Positions 9,756 through 18,773 of a stretch of 32,170 bases of DNA are shown here, piece by piece. The number at the start of each line of letters is the position of its first letter. Within the stretch, counting starts at the first letter, position 1. This DNA is from Paracoccaceae bacterium. GTDB lineage: Bacteria; Pseudomonadota; Alphaproteobacteria; Rhodobacterales; Rhodobacteraceae. The notes beneath the pieces were generated by a model that ran no database searches, was not told the origin of the DNA, and worked only from the letters and a program-made list of their open reading frames with translations. The DNA lies in the NCBI GenBank assembly GCA_029248915.1, contig JAQWIK010000066.1, forward strand, positions 1-32,170, read 5' to 3'. Made by a program: the position numbers and the translations under genes.

Positions 9756-10124
9756 TTACTCTGCCTCTAAAGCTTCTGGAAAGTTAGCCTTTATCAGATC
9801 AACATCTAGTATCAATATTGCCTCATAACTTTCAATCTCAAAACCATCCGGCTGAAAAGCTTTAACTTCTCTTCCAAACAACCAGCTCAATCGACCTGCA
9901 TCAAGATTTCCTCGTTCAAAAGGTTCTTCGCCAAAATGTGATAGCAAAGCTTGCACAAAAGAAATATCCGCGCGCCTATCTGCAGTTTTCCTATCTTTAA
10001 AGCGTTCCCGGCTAATCAAAGCAGTTGCACCCTTTGGATTGGCTCTTCGCAAAGTAAATTGAAAATCGGTTCCAGCCAACCTACCGGGAAAACCCCTATG
10101 TTTAAACATGTAGGGAAGAGCCAC
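9756..10124 (-). CDS. Unrecognised conserved-looking 122-residue protein between pccB and pccA
   Basis: I do not recognise the family. The protein is soluble, with no signal peptide or membrane segment. Its N-terminal half is basic and polar (KHRGFPGRLAGTDFQFTLRR, RERFKDRKTADRRADIS). The C-terminal half is acidic and probably helical or mixed (FGEEPFERGNLDAGRLSWLF, IESYEAILILDVDLIKANFPEALEAE). The start is GTG at 10124, with a good AAGGA site 6-7 bases upstream. It is sandwiched on the same strand 87 bases after pccB and 15 bases before pccA, so it is almost certainly co-transcribed with the carboxylase. That suggests a role in carboxylase assembly or control, but this is inference from position only. 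No catalytic motif is visible. Confidence 0.75.
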   Translation of the reverse strand: MALPYMFKHRGFPGRLAGTDFQFTLRRANPKGATALISRERFKDRKTADRRADISFVQALLSHFGEEPFERGNLDAGRLSWLFGREVKAFQPDGFEIESYEAILILDVDLIKANFPEALEAE

Positions 10125-10211
10125 TCTTTATCCTTTAAAAAATATCTGTAAAATATTTAAGTAAATTGGATGTTCCTTTTTAAGCAAAACGGACTGAATT
10201 TCCATAGCTTA

Positions 10212-11744
10212 TCAAAGAGGTATATTATCATGTTTTTTCCATGGATTTTCTAGATATTTACCACGAAGGGCTGCAAATGCTCTTGAGATGCGTTTTCTCG
10301 TACTTCTTGGTTGTATGACCTCGTCAATAAAGCCTCGCTCCGCAGCAACGAATGGATTAGCAAATCGTTCTTCATAGTCAGAGGTGTGCTTTGCAATTTT
10401 TTCTTCATTTCCAAGATCGCTCCTGTGGATGATTTCAGTAGCACCCTTTGCTCCCATGACAGCAATTTCAGCAGTGGGCCATGCATAGTTAAAATCTCCC
10501 CTCAAATGTTTGGATGACATAACATCATAAGCGCCTCCATATGCTTTCCGCGTTATTACTGTAACTTTAGGCACCGTTGCCTCTCCGTAAGCAAATAAAA
10601 GTTTTGCACCATGCTTTATGACGCCACCGTATTCCTGAGACGTCCCAGGCAAAAAACCTGGCACATCAACCAGTGTCAAAATTGGAATTTCAAAGGCATC
10701 ACAAAATCTTACAAAACGTGCTGCTTTTCGTGAACTGTCAATATCAAGACAGCCAGCAAGCACCATCGGTTGATTAGCAACAACGCCAACTGTCTGACCT
10801 TCTAGGCGAATGAATCCAATAATTATATTTTTAGCAAAATCTTTTTGTATTTCGTAAAAATCGTTTTCATCTGCCACTTTTACTATTAACTCTTTCATAT
10901 CATAGGGCGTATTTGGATTTTCGGGGATTAGAGTATCAAGTGAGAATTCAACTCTTCCCGGATCATCAAAAAATGGGCGGACAGGCGCTTTTTCACGATT
11001 ATTTAATGGCAAAAAGTCCATTAAACGTCGTATTTCGGCTAGGGCCTCAACGTCATTTTCAAAAGCTCCGTCAGCCACAGAGGATTTTTTTGTATGTGTA
11101 GATGCACCACCTAGTTCCTCAGCCGTGACCAATTCATTGGTGACCGTCTTTACAACATCAGGACCGGTAACAAACATATAAGAACTATCTTTTACCATAA
11201 AAATAAAATCCGTCATTGCCGGGGAATAGACGGCTCCACCAGCGCATGGCCCCATTATCACGGATACTTGTGGGATCACTCCTGATGCCATTACGTTACG
11301 CTGAAAAACTTCAGCATAACCAGCAAGAGACGCCACACCCTCCTGAATTCGCGCTCCTCCCGAGTCGTTAATTCCGATCACAGGCGCCCCATTTTGCATA
11401 GCCATATCCATAATTTTGCATATTTTCCGAGCATGTGTTTCCGAAAGTGACCCGCCAAAGACCGTAAAATCTTGTGAAAACACATAAATCATTCGGCCAT
11501 TAATTGTTCCCCATCCTGTAACAACCCCATCACCAGCCGGTCTTTGATCAGCCATTCCAAAATCTTCACAACGATGGACTACGAACATATCAAACTCTTC
11601 AAATGACCCCTCATCCAACAAAATTTCGATACGCTCTCTAGCAGTCAATTTACCTTTCGCGTGTTGTGCATCAATACGTTTCTTCCCGCCGCCTAAACGG
11701 GCTTCAGCTCTTCTGTTTTCGAGTTCGGTCAAAATATCAGTCAT
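10212..11744 (-). CDS. pccB: Propionyl-CoA carboxylase beta subunit (carboxyltransferase)
   Basis: Moves the carboxyl group from biotin to propionyl-CoA. The 510-residue length is normal for PccB. Both crotonase-like carboxyltransferase halves are present: the N-half with [39 protein letters not shown] and [12 protein letters not shown], and the C-half with [32 protein letters not shown] and [13 protein letters not shown]. The ATG at 11744 behind AGGAAAATA is chosen; the longer reading to 11783 adds 13 residues absent from the family. It is the first gene of the unit pccB, unknown gene, pccA, and diverges from the efflux-pump gene. Confidence 0.93.
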   Translation of the reverse strand: MTDILTELENRRAEARLGGGKKRIDAQHAKGKLTARERIEILLDEGSFEEFDMFVVHRCEDFGMADQRPAGDGVVTGWGTINGRMIYVFSQDFTVFGGSLSETHARKICKIMDMAMQNGAPVIGINDSGGARIQEGVASLAGYAEVFQRNVMASGVIPQVSVIMGPCAGGAVYSPAMTDFIFMVKDSSYMFVTGPDVVKTVTNELVTAEELGGASTHTKKSSVADGAFENDVEALAEIRRLMDFLPLNNREKAPVRPFFDDPGRVEFSLDTLIPENPNTPYDMKELIVKVADENDFYEIQKDFAKNIIIGFIRLEGQTVGVVANQPMVLAGCLDIDSSRKAARFVRFCDAFEIPILTLVDVPGFLPGTSQEYGGVIKHGAKLLFAYGEATVPKVTVITRKAYGGAYDVMSSKHLRGDFNYAWPTAEIAVMGAKGATEIIHRSDLGNEEKIAKHTSDYEERFANPFVAAERGFIDEVIQPRSTRKRISRAFAALRGKYLENPWKKHDNIPL

Positions 11745-11836
11745 TATTTTCCTCGTATGTAACACACTCAGCCAAGTTAACATAAAATTGCTAATAAACC
11801 AGTAATCGAAAGCTTGAGATGAAAAAAGTTAAAAAG

Positions 11837-11855
11837 TTTGAATTAAATATTCAAA
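11837..11855. promoter_or_regulatory. Inverted repeat in the pccB/efflux divergent promoter region
   Basis: Perfect 7-base arms TTTGAAT and ATTCAAA separated by TAAAT, 19 bases in all. The repeat sits in the 157-base gap between the divergent pccB and MFS starts. The symmetry and position fit an operator for a dimeric regulator, or overlapping promoter elements. It is very AT-rich, so chance is a real alternative. It differs from the TTTGCAAA-type repeats described for PccR of Rhodobacter sphaeroides. Confidence 0.3.
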
Positions 11856-11901
11856 GTATTTATTTTCTGGACACTCCAAATTAAACACCTACCCTCCAAA
11901 T

Positions 11902-13125
11902 ATGAAAATAAATCAGACCGTGCGGTTCTTAGACCGCTCAACTCCACCACATATATTAACACTGATATTATTGGCGAGCATATCTACGCTTTCTATGAAT
12001 ATATTCCTACCAAGTCTTCCAAACATTGCTTCAGATCTGAATTCATCTACAAACATAATGGGATTATCCGTAGGAATTTATTTGGCAAGTAGTGCCGTGC
12101 TTCAACTTATTATCGGACCAGTTTCTGATCAAATTGGTCGAAGACCGCTAATTCTTTGGTCGCTGGTAGTGTTTTGTTTATCTACATTTGCAGCAGTTTT
12201 TTCAACAAGTGCTACACAATTTCTGATTTTAAGGGTCTTTCAAGCTGTTTCTGCCAGTTGTATCGTCTTATCAAGAGCTATTGTCAGAGATACTACAGAT
12301 AGCGTTGAGAAAGCAGGGTCGAAGATAGCTTACGTTACGATGGGTATGGCGGTAATCCCAATGGTAGGTCCGGCCGTTGGTGGATTACTGGACTACCAAT
12401 ATGGCTGGGAGGCAAGCTTTTGGACTTTGTGTTTTTTAGGTATAGTAATTCTAGTTATTTCTTTTTTTGACGTTGGAGAAACACTTTCAGACCACGGTCA
12501 GGGTTTTTTTGAACAAATCAGCACTTACCCCTCCCTATTAAAGTCAAAAAGGTTCTGGGCCTATTGCCTTTCTAGTGCTTGCGTTGCTGGTGCTTTTTTT
12601 TCTTATCTTGGAGGCGCGCCATTTGTTGGCAATGAAGTTTTTGGACTTGAACCAAAAAATTTAGGCCTTTTGTTTGGGGCTCCAGCATTGGGATATCTGG
12701 TAGGAAACTATATAGCAGGGAGATTTTCTACGAAAATAGGTTTAGATAAAATGATTTTTCTTGGGATAACTATTGCCCTTCTTGGAATATCAATTTCATT
12801 GGTTGTCAGTTTTTTGAGCATGGGTTCCATATTTTCTTTTTTTGGTTTTATGACGTTTGTTGGCCTAGGAAACGGAATGTCACTTCCAAATGCAACATCT
12901 GGCATGATGTCGATTAATCCCAAATTAGCGGGTACAGCAGCAGGCCTTGGTGGCGCAATTATGATTGGTGGTGGCGCTGGGCTTTCTTCAGTCGCAAATT
13001 TTATATTATCACCAGGAAGCACTGAAGTGCCTCTATTAGTTTTGATGTGGACATCTGTTTTTTGCGGCTTGTGTTCAGTTATTTTTGCTTCTTACCGAAA
13101 TAAAAGGATAAACGCAGCTAATTGA
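11902..13125 (+). CDS. Bcr/CflA-family MFS drug efflux transporter
   Basis: A 407-residue inner-membrane protein of the major facilitator superfamily with about 12 hydrophobic segments. The N-terminus FLPSLPNIASDL at the end of the first segment, motif A GPVSDQIGRRPLIL in the loop after segment 2, and the RVFQAVSASCIVLSRAIVRD stretch in segment 4 are the signature of Bcr/CflA drug:proton antiporters. The substrate cannot be inferred. The start is the ATG at 11902, from which the first membrane segment begins at about residue 17. No convincing ribosome site precedes it. It diverges from pccB and converges on betA; the functional link to either is unclear. Confidence 0.88.
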   Translation: MKINQTVRFLDRSTPPHILTLILLASISTLSMNIFLPSLPNIASDLNSSTNIMGLSVGIYLASSAVLQLIIGPVSDQIGRRPLILWSLVVFCLSTFAAVFSTSATQFLILRVFQAVSASCIVLSRAIVRDTTDSVEKAGSKIAYVTMGMAVIPMVGPAVGGLLDYQYGWEASFWTLCFLGIVILVISFFDVGETLSDHGQGFFEQISTYPSLLKSKRFWAYCLSSACVAGAFFSYLGGAPFVGNEVFGLEPKNLGLLFGAPALGYLVGNYIAGRFSTKIGLDKMIFLGITIALLGISISLVVSFLSMGSIFSFFGFMTFVGLGNGMSLPNATSGMMSINPKLAGTAAGLGGAIMIGGGAGLSSVANFILSPGSTEVPLLVLMWTSVFCGLCSVIFASYRNKRINAAN

Positions 13126-13156
13126 AATAGTCACCATGAATATAGCAAACTAATCC

Positions 13157-14815
13157 CTATCGTTGACTTGTTTCCCAATTAGGGCTGATCCAAGGAATTT
13201 CATTTGATCGAGGCAGTAAATTTTTACCTAGTATATGATCGCTAGCCTTTTCTCCAACCATTATTGAAGGCGCATTTAAATTCCCATTTGTAATTTGGGG
13301 GAATATGCTGCTGTCTGCGACCCGCAACTTATCAATTCCGATGACACGTGTTTCTGGATCGACTACACTCATAAGATCATCTCGATTACCCATTTTGCAA
13401 GTACCGCAGGGATGATAGGCGCTTTCAACGTTATCACGGATAAAACTATTTAGCTCATCATCGCTTTGGAGTGCTGCACCAGGGGAAATCTCTGCCTTAG
13501 CAAAAAGTTTAAATGCTGGTTGGGAAAAGATCTCTCGAGTTAGGCGAATACAATTTCTAAAGTCTGCCCAGTCACTATCATGGGACATGTAATTAAATTG
13601 AATTTTTGGAGCTTCGATTGGATCATTGGATCGAAGAGCTACATATCCTCTAGATTTGCTCCGCATTGGACCAACATGAGCTTGAAAACCATGGCCTTTT
13701 ATTGGCAGTCTTCCATCATAGCGAACTGCGAGTGGTAAAAAATGATATTGAATATCAGGATATTTAACTCCAGCCTTGGACCTAATAAACCCAGCACTTT
13801 CGAATTGATTGGAAGCGCCTGGACCTGATTTTGAAAGTAGCCACCGCAAACCCACCAAAGCTTTTCCAATTGGGTTCCAATACTTGTATAAAGAAACCGG
13901 TCTTTTGGCCATCATTTGAATGTAAAGCTCCAAATGATCTTGTAAATTTTTTCCTACTCCAGGACGATCTGCTATTACTTCAATTCCATTAGTTTTTAAT
14001 TCTTCTGCCGGGCCTATGCCTGACAGCAAAAGAATTTTAGGAGAATTTATAGCCGAAGCGGCAACTATTACCTCTTTTGATGCATAAACAAATTTAGTTT
14101 CCCCATTTTGAAGATATTCAACACCCTCAGCTTGCTTTTTATTTATAATAATTTTGGTAACAAACCCTCTAATAATCTCACACTTACCAGATCTTATTGC
14201 CGGTTCGAGATATGCTTTAGCACTAGACCAACGTTTTCCATTTTTTATTGTTTGATCCATTGGACCAAACCCCTCTTGTTGCTTCCCATTATAATCTAAA
14301 GTTGTTTGATAACCCGCTTGCTTGCCAGCCTTTTCAAATGCCAAATTCAAGGGATTGGTTCTTGTACCTCTGGTGATATTTAAACGTCCACCTATGCCAC
14401 GAAAGCTTTTCTCTCCACCATGACCTGCACTGTTCCAGTTTTCCAACCTTTTATAATATGGCAAAATATCTGAAAATGACCATCCAACGGCACCCATTTC
14501 GGCCCATTTGTCAAAGTCTAAAGCATGCCCTCTAACATAAACCATTCCGTTGATACTAGAGGATCCACCAAGTACTTTTCCTCGTGGACATGCCAACTTT
14601 CTTCCGCCTAGGTATGGCTCAGGTTCTGACCAGTAGCCCCAGTCATAACGATGCATATTCATGGGATAGCTCAAAGCTGCTGGCATTTGTATTAATGGAC
14701 CCCGGTCGCTACCTCCAAATTCAATTACTTTAACTTTGTGTCCAGCTTCAGTCAGCCGGAAAGCAATAGCACAACCCGCACTACCAGCACCAACAATCAC
14801 GTAATCAGTGTTCAC
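13157..14815 (-). CDS. betA: Choline dehydrogenase-like GMC flavoprotein
   Basis: GMC-family FAD oxidoreductase, most like BetA, which oxidises choline to betaine aldehyde at the membrane. The 552-residue protein begins [15 protein letters not shown] (FAD Rossmann motif) and carries [49 protein letters not shown] and the C-terminal active-site HPCGTCKMG with its catalytic His. It matches BetA along its length. The start is GTG at 14815 with GAGG six bases upstream; the open frame extends 28 codons further but those residues match nothing in the family. No betB, betI or betC is adjacent, so the exact alcohol substrate is uncertain. It lies downstream of the DUF2842 gene on the same strand. Confidence 0.85.
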   Translation of the reverse strand: MNTDYVIVGAGSAGCAIAFRLTEAGHKVKVIEFGGSDRGPLIQMPAALSYPMNMHRYDWGYWSEPEPYLGGRKLACPRGKVLGGSSSINGMVYVRGHALDFDKWAEMGAVGWSFSDILPYYKRLENWNSAGHGGEKSFRGIGGRLNITRGTRTNPLNLAFEKAGKQAGYQTTLDYNGKQQEGFGPMDQTIKNGKRWSSAKAYLEPAIRSGKCEIIRGFVTKIIINKKQAEGVEYLQNGETKFVYASKEVIVAASAINSPKILLLSGIGPAEELKTNGIEVIADRPGVGKNLQDHLELYIQMMAKRPVSLYKYWNPIGKALVGLRWLLSKSGPGASNQFESAGFIRSKAGVKYPDIQYHFLPLAVRYDGRLPIKGHGFQAHVGPMRSKSRGYVALRSNDPIEAPKIQFNYMSHDSDWADFRNCIRLTREIFSQPAFKLFAKAEISPGAALQSDDELNSFIRDNVESAYHPCGTCKMGNRDDLMSVVDPETRVIGIDKLRVADSSIFPQITNGNLNAPSIMVGEKASDHILGKNLLPRSNEIPWISPNWETSQR

Positions 14816-14945
14816 TATAGCCTCACATATTTTAGGACTTAATGTCGTAAGCACTTTTGAAGTATATGCAAATGAATTGCCAATTAATTCCCAGAGCATT
14901 CGAGACTAAATTTTTAACTTTTGTCAGTAAAGACCATCTGCAACG

Positions 14946-15155
14946 CTATGGATCTTCCTCTGCCTGTCCAACGCCCCTAAAAACTGATTTCAATGGAAAG
15001 GCCCAAACAATTCCGGATAGAAGATATATAAATAACTCCACTATAAAATTTGGCCTGTCAAAACTCGCTATCAAATTTACAATCAAAATTATATAGACAG
15101 GCAATCCAACTACCAGAACCAACAAAGATAATCGCCGTTTCAGTTTGTAAGACAT
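14946..15155 (-). CDS. DUF2842 small membrane protein
   Basis: A 69-residue protein with a basic N-terminus (MSYKLKRRLS) and two hydrophobic segments (about residues 10-30 and 40-57: LLVLVVGLPVYIILIVNLIA and FIVELFIYLLSGIVWAFPL), ending in an acidic tail. This fits DUF2842, a short alphaproteobacterial membrane family of unknown role. The ATG at 15155 lies 4 bases beyond the purA stop and uses a GAGG within the end of purA, so translation is probably coupled. A TTG at 15170 overlapping purA is less likely. Confidence 0.8.
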   Translation of the reverse strand: MSYKLKRRLSLLVLVVGLPVYIILIVNLIASFDRPNFIVELFIYLLSGIVWAFPLKSVFRGVGQAEEDP

Positions 15156-15159
15156 TTTA

Positions 15160-16452
15160 TTAATCCTCAAAGGGGTCCGTTACCAGGATTGTATCATCAC
15201 GTTCAGGAGAAGTAGATACTAGTGCCACAGGGCAATCTATCAACTCTTCAATTCTACGAACATATTTAATAGCATTAGCCGGCAAATCTGCCCATGACCG
15301 CGCACCTTCAGTACTTTCACTCCAGCCAGATATTTCTTCATAAATTGGCATACAGCGTGCTTGCTGATCCGCAGCCGTGGGCAAGTAATCAAGTTTATCG
15401 CCATCAAGCTCATATCCAATGCAGATTTTAAGTTTTTCAAAACCGTCCAGAACATCAAGTTTTGTGAGAGAAATGCCAGTTACACCGGAAGTTGCACAAG
15501 TTTGACGAACCAATACAGCATCAAACCAACCACACCGGCGCTTTCGACCCGTGGTGGTGCCAAATTCATGTCCTCTTTTTCCTAAACGATTGCCATCGTT
15601 ATCATCTAACTCTGTCGGGAAAGGACCTTCTCCAACCCTAGTTGTGTAGGCTTTTACAATCCCCAAAACAAAATCAATACTATTTGGTCCAATACCCGAA
15701 CCGGTCGCAGCCTGACCAGCAATCACGTTAGATGATGTAACAAATGGATAAGTTCCAAAATCAATATCTAGTAAAGCTCCTTGTGCACCCTCAAAAAGAA
15801 TTCGACTTCCCGCTTTCCGCTTTTCATTCAAAATTTTCCAAACTGGGGCTGAGTACTTTAAAATGATAGGCGAAATTTCAAGTAAATTATTGATTAAACT
15901 AACCTTGTCTATTTCATCGAGCTCCATTCCTCTTCGCAGGGTATTATGGTGCAGCAACAACCTATCAATGCGAGCCTCTAAAGTAGCTCTATCCGCCAAA
16001 TCAGCTATTCTTATGGCCCTTCGCCCCACCTTATCTTCATAGGCGGGCCCAATGCCTCTTCCAGTAGTCCCAATCTTAGCAACTTTACTTAAACTCTCAC
16101 GAGCACGATCTAATTCTCCATGAATAGGTAAAATAAGTGGCGTATTTTCTGCTATAATTAAATTTTCTGGCGATATATCAACGCCTTGCGACTTAACTGT
16201 TTGTATTTCCTTGATCAGATGCCAAGGGTCTAAAACCACACCATTTCCAATAACTGAAAGTTTACCTCCCCTAACTACACCTGACGGAAGTGCGTGTAAT
16301 TTGTAGGTTTTTCCATCAATAACGAGAGTATGCCCAGCGTTATGGCCACCTTGAAAGCGAACAACTATATCTGCTCTTTCACTCAGCCAATCAACAATTT
16401 TTCCCTTACCTTCATCTCCCCACTGAGCGCCAACAACTACAACGTTCGCCAT
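15160..16452 (-). CDS. purA: Adenylosuccinate synthetase
   Basis: GTP-dependent first step from IMP to AMP. The 430-residue length is standard. Visible motifs are the N-terminal [16 protein letters not shown] phosphate loop with its catalytic Asp, GGHNAGHT with the catalytic His, [27 protein letters not shown], and [15 protein letters not shown]. The start MANVVVVG at 16452 matches the family. An ATG two codons upstream (16458) is closer to the AAAGGAAA ribosome site and could be used, adding two residues. It is followed directly by the DUF2842 gene; upstream lies the nitrile hydratase unit on the same strand. Confidence 0.94.
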   Translation of the reverse strand: MANVVVVGAQWGDEGKGKIVDWLSERADIVVRFQGGHNAGHTLVIDGKTYKLHALPSGVVRGGKLSVIGNGVVLDPWHLIKEIQTVKSQGVDISPENLIIAENTPLILPIHGELDRARESLSKVAKIGTTGRGIGPAYEDKVGRRAIRIADLADRATLEARIDRLLLHHNTLRRGMELDEIDKVSLINNLLEISPIILKYSAPVWKILNEKRKAGSRILFEGAQGALLDIDFGTYPFVTSSNVIAGQAATGSGIGPNSIDFVLGIVKAYTTRVGEGPFPTELDDNDGNRLGKRGHEFGTTTGRKRRCGWFDAVLVRQTCATSGVTGISLTKLDVLDGFEKLKICIGYELDGDKLDYLPTAADQQARCMPIYEEISGWSESTEGARSWADLPANAIKYVRRIEELIDCPVALVSTSPERDDTILVTDPFED

Positions 16453-16529
16453 TAACATTTTCCTTTCATCAAACGCGCCGATGTATAGCTCTCTTAATCA
16501 AAGAAAGGAACTAAATAATAAACTGTAAA

Positions 16530-16862
16530 CTAATCAGCAGATAAATTAGCTAAATTTACCGGTTGACCATGTGGAGTATTGAGAAAAGCCGCTCGCCAGT
16601 CCTGGAAATATTGTATTATCTCATTGGGCTGAATCTTTCCAGCGTCTCCCAAAAATTTCTCTAAAGTTTTCAACCAAATTAGGTAGTAGTCATCGTCATT
16701 GATTATCAATTTTTCAGAACCTTTTGACGATAAAGCTGCACCAAACACCTTTGACCAATCATTCCAATTAAAATGACCTTGTTCATTTAAATGCACCGTG
16801 ATTGCAAAAATTTGTGCATGCCATGGTTCGTTAAAAGGTCGATACTCCGCCTTATTGATCAT
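16530..16862 (-). CDS. Nitrile hydratase accessory protein (P14K-like metallochaperone)
   Basis: A 110-residue protein homologous to the N-terminal domain of nitrile hydratase beta subunits: its PFNEPWHAQIFAITVHLNEQG corresponds to the TFKERWHARVLAVTLAT stretch of the beta subunit encoded just upstream. In cobalt-type systems such small proteins (P14K, NhlE) bind the alpha subunit and swap for beta after delivering metal. The ATG at 16862-16860 overlaps the beta-subunit stop region by 11 bases, so translation is coupled. The organisation alpha, beta, accessory on one strand is the usual order for cobalt enzymes. The protein is acidic toward its C-terminus. Confidence 0.85.
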   Translation of the reverse strand: MINKAEYRPFNEPWHAQIFAITVHLNEQGHFNWNDWSKVFGAALSSKGSEKLIINDDDYYLIWLKTLEKFLGDAGKIQPNEIIQYFQDWRAAFLNTPHGQPVNLANLSAD

Positions 16863-17532
16863 TCAAGGGCTCCATGTAACTCTCCCATATATCCACGCAT
16901 ACGGTGTCATTTGGGTTTTCTGGGCTTTGCCAAAGTTCAGAAGCTAGAAACGAAACCGTGTAGAGATGTTCAGGTCGCTCACCTAAATCATGCGCGTGAG
17001 TATCTGGAAATACGTGAGCGCCATGGCAAATCTCGATTTTACCTACACATCTTTCGACATATTTGGGTAGTCGAGTGTGTCCCCCATAAAAAAATTTATT
17101 TTCTGCGCGTCGTGTTTTTACGATTTGATCTACCAAAAATTTTGGAGAGGCATTTACAGATCTAGAGGTAGGTGCACCTTTACTTAATACATCTGCCACG
17201 TCTGCAATAAGAAGTTTCCTTCTGCTCAACTGATGCATTTGGGAACTTGGAGACAAAAGTTCATCAGGACTCAGAATACCCTTCCCGACTAAAAGGTCGG
17301 CCAAAGCCGCAATCCATTTTTCATAATATGAAAAAGCAGCATATTCTTTTGGAGGAAGGCACTCTCTTGCATGTCGCATCATATCTAGGTTCCATTGTCT
17401 AAGAGATCCTGTGGCCAAAGTTACAGCCAACACTCTGGCATGCCATCGCTCCTTAAAAGTTTTTTCTTCACATGAACCAGGTTTTATAGCTCCATCGCCG
17501 AAGCGTCCGCCCATGTCATGAACCCGGCTCAA
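16852..17532 (-). CDS. Nitrile hydratase beta subunit
   Basis: Partner subunit that completes the active-site pocket of nitrile hydratase (nitrile plus water to amide). The 226-residue protein has the family N-terminus RVHDMGGRFGDG, the helical FSYYEKWIAALADLLVGKGIL region, and the C-terminal SH3-like barrel with GGHTRLPKYVERCVG, HGAHVFPDTHAHDLGE and LYTVSFLASELW. The start is TTG at 17532-17530: it overlaps the alpha-subunit TGA in the four bases TTGA, and it gives the conserved beginning (M)-S-R-V-H-D-M-G-G, which an internal ATG six codons later would lose. Translational coupling to the alpha gene is therefore likely. Confidence 0.9.
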   Translation of the reverse strand: MSRVHDMGGRFGDGAIKPGSCEEKTFKERWHARVLAVTLATGSLRQWNLDMMRHARECLPPKEYAAFSYYEKWIAALADLLVGKGILSPDELLSPSSQMHQLSRRKLLIADVADVLSKGAPTSRSVNASPKFLVDQIVKTRRAENKFFYGGHTRLPKYVERCVGKIEICHGAHVFPDTHAHDLGERPEHLYTVSFLASELWQSPENPNDTVCVDIWESYMEPLNDQ

Positions 17533-18143
17533 GTTACATTACCAATCAAAGCTGCTCCTATCATTGCGTCTCTTGATATTAATTCTATGAGCTGCTCTTT
17601 ATCAAAATCTTTGTATTTCTTCGGCAACATAGGAAGTACCAAATATCTTATTTCCGCAGTAGAGTCCCATACCCTTACCTTGGTATTGTTTGGTAAAGTG
17701 ACACCGAATTCGGATAAACACTTTCTAGGTTCCCTGACAACACGAGATCTATATGCATCAGATTTATACCAAGTAGGTGGAATGCCAAGTAGTGGCCAAG
17801 GGTAACAGCTGCATAAAGTGCATACTACTATATTATGAACCTCTGGAGTATTCTCTACGATCTGAATATGCTCGCCTTGACGACCAAAAAATCCAAATTT
17901 TTCCAAAATTGGCATAGTATTAGTCATTAAATCGTTCTTGAAATTCTGATCTAACCATGCTTTTGCAATTATAGTCGCTCCATTTTTGGGGCCAATTTTG
18001 TTTTGATAGGTATCAATGATTTCATCGAGTGCCGCTGGATCAATTAGACCATTTTTTGCCAGCGCAGTTTCAAGAGCTTTAACTTTTAATTCTGGGTCAG
18101 ATGGCAGCAAAGAATGACCATGTTTTTCAATGTCATGAGGCAT
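17529..18143 (-). CDS. Nitrile hydratase alpha subunit, cobalt type
   Basis: Metal-binding subunit. The 204-residue protein contains the metal-claw motif C108-T-L-C111-S-C113 within VVCTLCSCYPWPLLG. Thr at the second position is the hallmark of the noncorrinoid cobalt enzymes (iron enzymes have Ser). C111 and C113 would be oxidised to sulfinate and sulfenate in the mature enzyme. The downstream REPRKCLSEFGV and VRVWDSTAEIRYLVLP stretches also match the family. Thiocyanate hydrolase gamma subunits share the motif, but the single full-length beta gene argues for nitrile hydratase. The ATG at 18143 has no good ribosome site. It is the first gene of a three-gene unit and diverges from secG. Confidence 0.92.
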   Translation of the reverse strand: MPHDIEKHGHSLLPSDPELKVKALETALAKNGLIDPAALDEIIDTYQNKIGPKNGATIIAKAWLDQNFKNDLMTNTMPILEKFGFFGRQGEHIQIVENTPEVHNIVVCTLCSCYPWPLLGIPPTWYKSDAYRSRVVREPRKCLSEFGVTLPNNTKVRVWDSTAEIRYLVLPMLPKKYKDFDKEQLIELISRDAMIGAALIGNVT

Positions 18144-18192
18144 ACAGTCAATTATGATTATCTTAATTCTTTTTGTCTAGAGTTAACAGTAC

Positions 18193-18221
18193 TTGCCCCC
18201 AGTAAAAAACTTGAATATCTA
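18193..18221 (+). promoter_or_regulatory. Possible promoter for secG
   Basis: A TTGCCC and a TATCTA separated by 17 bases lie 28 bases before the secG ATG, in the divergent nitrile hydratase/secG gap. Each hexamer matches the sigma-70 consensus at only about half its positions, so this is a weak suggestion. Confidence 0.25.
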
Positions 18222-18248
18222 ACTCCAAAATAACTCTGGCGGAACATT

Positions 18249-18620
18249 ATGGAAAACATAGTATTAACCATTCATCTCATACTTGCTTTAGCGTTGGTCG
18301 GTATCGTATTACTGCAACGTTCTGAAGGAGGGGGTCTTGGCCTAGGCGGTGGCGGCGGAGGCGATGGTATTATGTCTGGACGCGGAGCAGCGACTGCGCT
18401 TACCAAAATAACCTGGGTTTTGGCTATTGGGTTCATTATCACATCAATGTCCCTCACAATAATTGCTTCAAGGAACGCAAATTCATCATCAATCTTTGAC
18501 CGATTGGGCGATACAACCCAGAGTGAAGAAATAAATACTGATGCTTTACTTCCTCCAACAGATGAATTGCTACCACCAATTAAAGGTGAAGATGCACCAC
18601 TTGTTCCCAAAGCGGATTAG
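18249..18620 (+). CDS. secG: Protein-export membrane protein SecG
   Basis: Small subunit of the SecYEG translocon that aids SecA-driven export. The 123-residue protein has two membrane segments (about residues 5-21 and 57-76) flanking a cytoplasmic loop with LLQRSEGGGLGLGGGGGGDGIMSGRG, the characteristic Gly-rich SecG loop, and an acidic, proline-containing C-terminal tail typical of alphaproteobacterial SecG. The ATG follows GGCGGA. It is the first gene of a plus-strand run that continues with pyrG, separated by 153 bases of possible leader. Confidence 0.92.
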   Translation: MENIVLTIHLILALALVGIVLLQRSEGGGLGLGGGGGGDGIMSGRGAATALTKITWVLAIGFIITSMSLTIIASRNANSSSIFDRLGDTTQSEEINTDALLPPTDELLPPIKGEDAPLVPKAD

Positions 18621-18661
18621 ACACAATAGGTAGTTTTTTTGGTTACCAAGCATCATTATGT

Positions 18662-18734
18662 AGGCGCTTAGTTGCCAAACCTTTACGAATCCCTTAAGGA
18701 TTGAATCCCGTAGGTAGGCGTAAAATTTGCGCCT
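18662..18734 (+). promoter_or_regulatory. Structured leader between secG and pyrG with competing pairings
   Basis: AGGCGC at 18662-18667 is perfectly complementary to GCGCCT at 18729-18734. The same 3' arm can instead pair locally with GGCG at 18717-18720, extended by a G-T and two A-T pairs. The two pairings exclude each other. A further AATCC/GGATT hairpin lies inside. No T-run follows, so it does not look like a simple terminator. It could be a leader acting on pyrG or chance; confidence is low. Confidence 0.3.
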
Positions 18735-18773
18735 TGATGTCAGAATTAAATTGGCAATGGCGGGGTCAAAAAA

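Noticed and set aside
16791-17165. 124-residue plus-strand ORF over the nitrile hydratase genes
   Set aside because: Antisense to two firmly identified genes and without recognisable motifs.
18272-18610. Minus-strand proline-rich ORF opposite secG
   Set aside because: Antisense shadow of the Gly-rich SecG loop, with no family features of its own.
18661-18734. tRNA-like span of about 72 bases enclosed by complementary ends between secG and pyrG
   Set aside because: Only six end pairs form; no anticodon arm, no proper T-loop with matching stem, and no CCA end. Kept only as a possible leader structure.
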